From: an uncultured Peptoniphilus sp.
GTDB taxonomy: Bacteria > Bacillota > Clostridia > Tissierellales > Peptoniphilaceae
DNA: 32,940 nt
NCBI RefSeq assembly: GCF_946222045.1
Contig: NZ_CAMILN010000020.1
Span: forward strand, 1-32,940
Direction of reading: 5' to 3'
The notes under the pieces are model-generated. The model had not been told where the DNA came from. It did no database searches and saw only the letters and a list, made by a program, of their open reading frames with translations. Position 1 is the first letter of the stretch. Each line of letters starts with the position of its first letter. Positions 32,801-32,940 of the stretch are shown here, one piece after another. A program made the position numbers and the translations under genes.

Positions 32801-32940
32801 TTCACTTGGTGTTCCTGCTTCTTTTGATGGTTTAAATTCGTAGTCTACTTTGTATTCTTTTGGTTGTACTGGTTTGTATACGTATGTTACGTGTTGGTCA
32901 CCTTTTTTAACTTCTCCATTTGCTGGGGCAGAATCTTTTG
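29882..32940 (-). CDS. Large SHIRT/MucBP-repeat surface protein, C-terminal part (5' end outside window)
   Basis: The frame stays open to the right edge, with over 1,000 residues in the window; the GTG at 32698 is only an internal codon. Units in protein order: a MucBP-like end (QHVTYVYK), a diverged SHIRT-like unit, a SHIRT unit, a MucBP-like unit (GSVYVKYVTEDGKVL), four SHIRT units (YKVTHEFKSGT to GTWVF), then three MucBP-like units and a spacer rich in Asn/Glu/Lys. It ends APKTQDPG, a hydrophobic segment and KRRKNK. SHIRT domains are rigid rods that hold adhesins away from the cell, so a long stalk is inferred. The sorting motif lacks the glycine of LPxTG. A terminator follows the stop. 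Confidence 0.85.
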   Translation of the reverse strand, partial: KDSAPANGEVKKGDQHVTYVYKPVQPKEYKVDYEFKPSKEAGTPSELPQGVKDQLPKTVENLADGKSVPSPKEFTPVKDEVNKGTWTFEAWDKETATIKGADEHVTGTWKFTKDEEPKPEEHKVTHEFKSGTTGKELPDEVKALLPKEQTGKTDGTTVVPTEPAQKEVTTAEGTWTFKGYDRTNATIDGKDEHFVGTWEFTPKDEPKPETGSVYVKYVTEDGKVLEKESEVLVNAEVGTKYTTEQKTFDGYEFVEMAKDSAPANGEVKKGDQHVTYVYKKKEVTPPVTTEYKVTHEFKSGTKGKELPEEVNKLRPADQTGKKDGEKVTPTQPAKTEVPVEGGKWVFKNYDKKDATIDKADEHFVGTWVFEEDKTPEPEKEYKVTHDFKSGTAGKELPEEVNKLRPADQTGKKDGEKVTPTQPAKTEVPVEGGKWVFKNYDKKDATIDKADEHFVGTWVFEEDKTPEPEKEYKVTHEFKSGTPGKELPEEVNKLRPADQTGKKDREEVTPTQPAKTEVPVEGGKWVFKNYDKTDATIDKADEHFVGTWVFEEDKTPEPEKEYKVTHEFKSGTPGKDLPDEVKALLPKNQTGKVDGNTVVPTEPNQTQVTTADGTWIFKGYDKKDATINGKDENVTGTWVFIPKEDSQPKLGSVYVKYVTEDGKVLEAEKEVLVNEKVGTPYTTDKKTFDGYEFVEIAKDSAPANGQVKDGVQHVTYVYKKTQVTPPAEEKGNVYVKYVTEDGTVLEKEKEVVVNAEVGTKYTTDKKTFEGYEFVEMAKDSAPANGKVVKGDQHVTYVYKKTKVNPDPKPNTGNVYVQYVTEDGRILSERVVKRNAPVGENYYTERKNFYGFRFIGMGRNSADTDGKVVEGNLYVTYVYEEIDKHDSTFPFGQNRHHDKGTPVVTIVENSDRVISTIETTEVKERQEELNNNKELNATDKTTDKVEKSEGLNAEDKKESTNNENDYVENYEEEFVEKNKSVNDGNKAPKTQDPGIALYAGLAVASSALLGLFEVKRRKNK
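31244..32053 (-). repeat. Three tandem 270-bp near-identical SHIRT repeats
   Basis: Units at 31244-31513, 31514-31783 and 31784-32053, each 90 codons. The second and third appear identical over more than 200 consecutive bases; the first differs at scattered positions. Diverged SHIRT units flank the block (about 31020-31262 and beyond 32330). Confidence 0.92.

Overview
The window looks like chromosome of a low-GC Gram-positive anaerobe, most likely a Gram-positive anaerobic coccus of the Anaerococcus/Peptoniphilus group. This is inferred from very AT-rich DNA, strong AGGAGG-type ribosome sites, several TTG/GTG starts, sortase-type surface proteins built from MucBP-like and SHIRT-like repeats, and Firmicutes-specific families (DUF4364, DUF6110, NiaR, Hsp33). 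No rRNA, tRNA, CRISPR array or intact mobile element was seen.

Layout. (1) 1-1226: the 3' end of a repeat-rich surface protein, followed by about 1 kb of mostly decayed DNA that includes an IS21-type IstB remnant. (2) 2229-3362: a cation diffusion facilitator. (3) 3488-9599: a consensus sigma-A promoter, a leader with a 36-bp tandem repeat array, and a four-gene threonine operon: aspartokinase, aspartate-semialdehyde dehydrogenase, homoserine dehydrogenase, and a single protein that fuses threonine synthase to homoserine kinase. (4) 9733-10239: an ECF transporter S component. (5) 10305-14948 (minus): a Fic protein, then a tight hpt - CPBP protease - sirtuin - methyltransferase - Hsp33 cluster, divergent from a DUF4364 gene. 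(6) 15653-18035 (minus): a P1B-type ATPase with its DUF6110 partner. (7) 18181-24778 (minus): a complete phosphate operon, pstS-pstC-pstA-pstB-phoU-phoP-phoR, behind a phased set of Pho boxes. (8) 24852-28374 (minus): a de novo NAD operon, nadA-nadB-nadC-niaR, in which nadC is broken by one extra base in an A8 run. (9) 28686-29696: a stand-alone GcvT-like protein. (10) 29882-32940 (minus): the C-terminal part of a large SHIRT/MucBP surface protein running off the right edge.

How the parts work together. The threonine operon takes aspartate to threonine. Its last two reactions (ThrB product = ThrC substrate) lie on one polypeptide, in reversed order relative to the pathway. The Pst/Pho block is a self-contained phosphate uptake and sensing unit, and its binding protein PstS has its two sequence halves in swapped order relative to the textbook protein. 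The NAD block pairs biosynthesis genes with their own niacin-responsive repressor and has a clear palindromic operator candidate upstream of nadA.

No wholly new multi-gene system can be demonstrated. The points most worth following are the ThrC-ThrB fusion, the repeat-operator leader in front of lysC, the permuted PstS, the A8 frameshift in nadC, and the homogenised SHIRT repeats.
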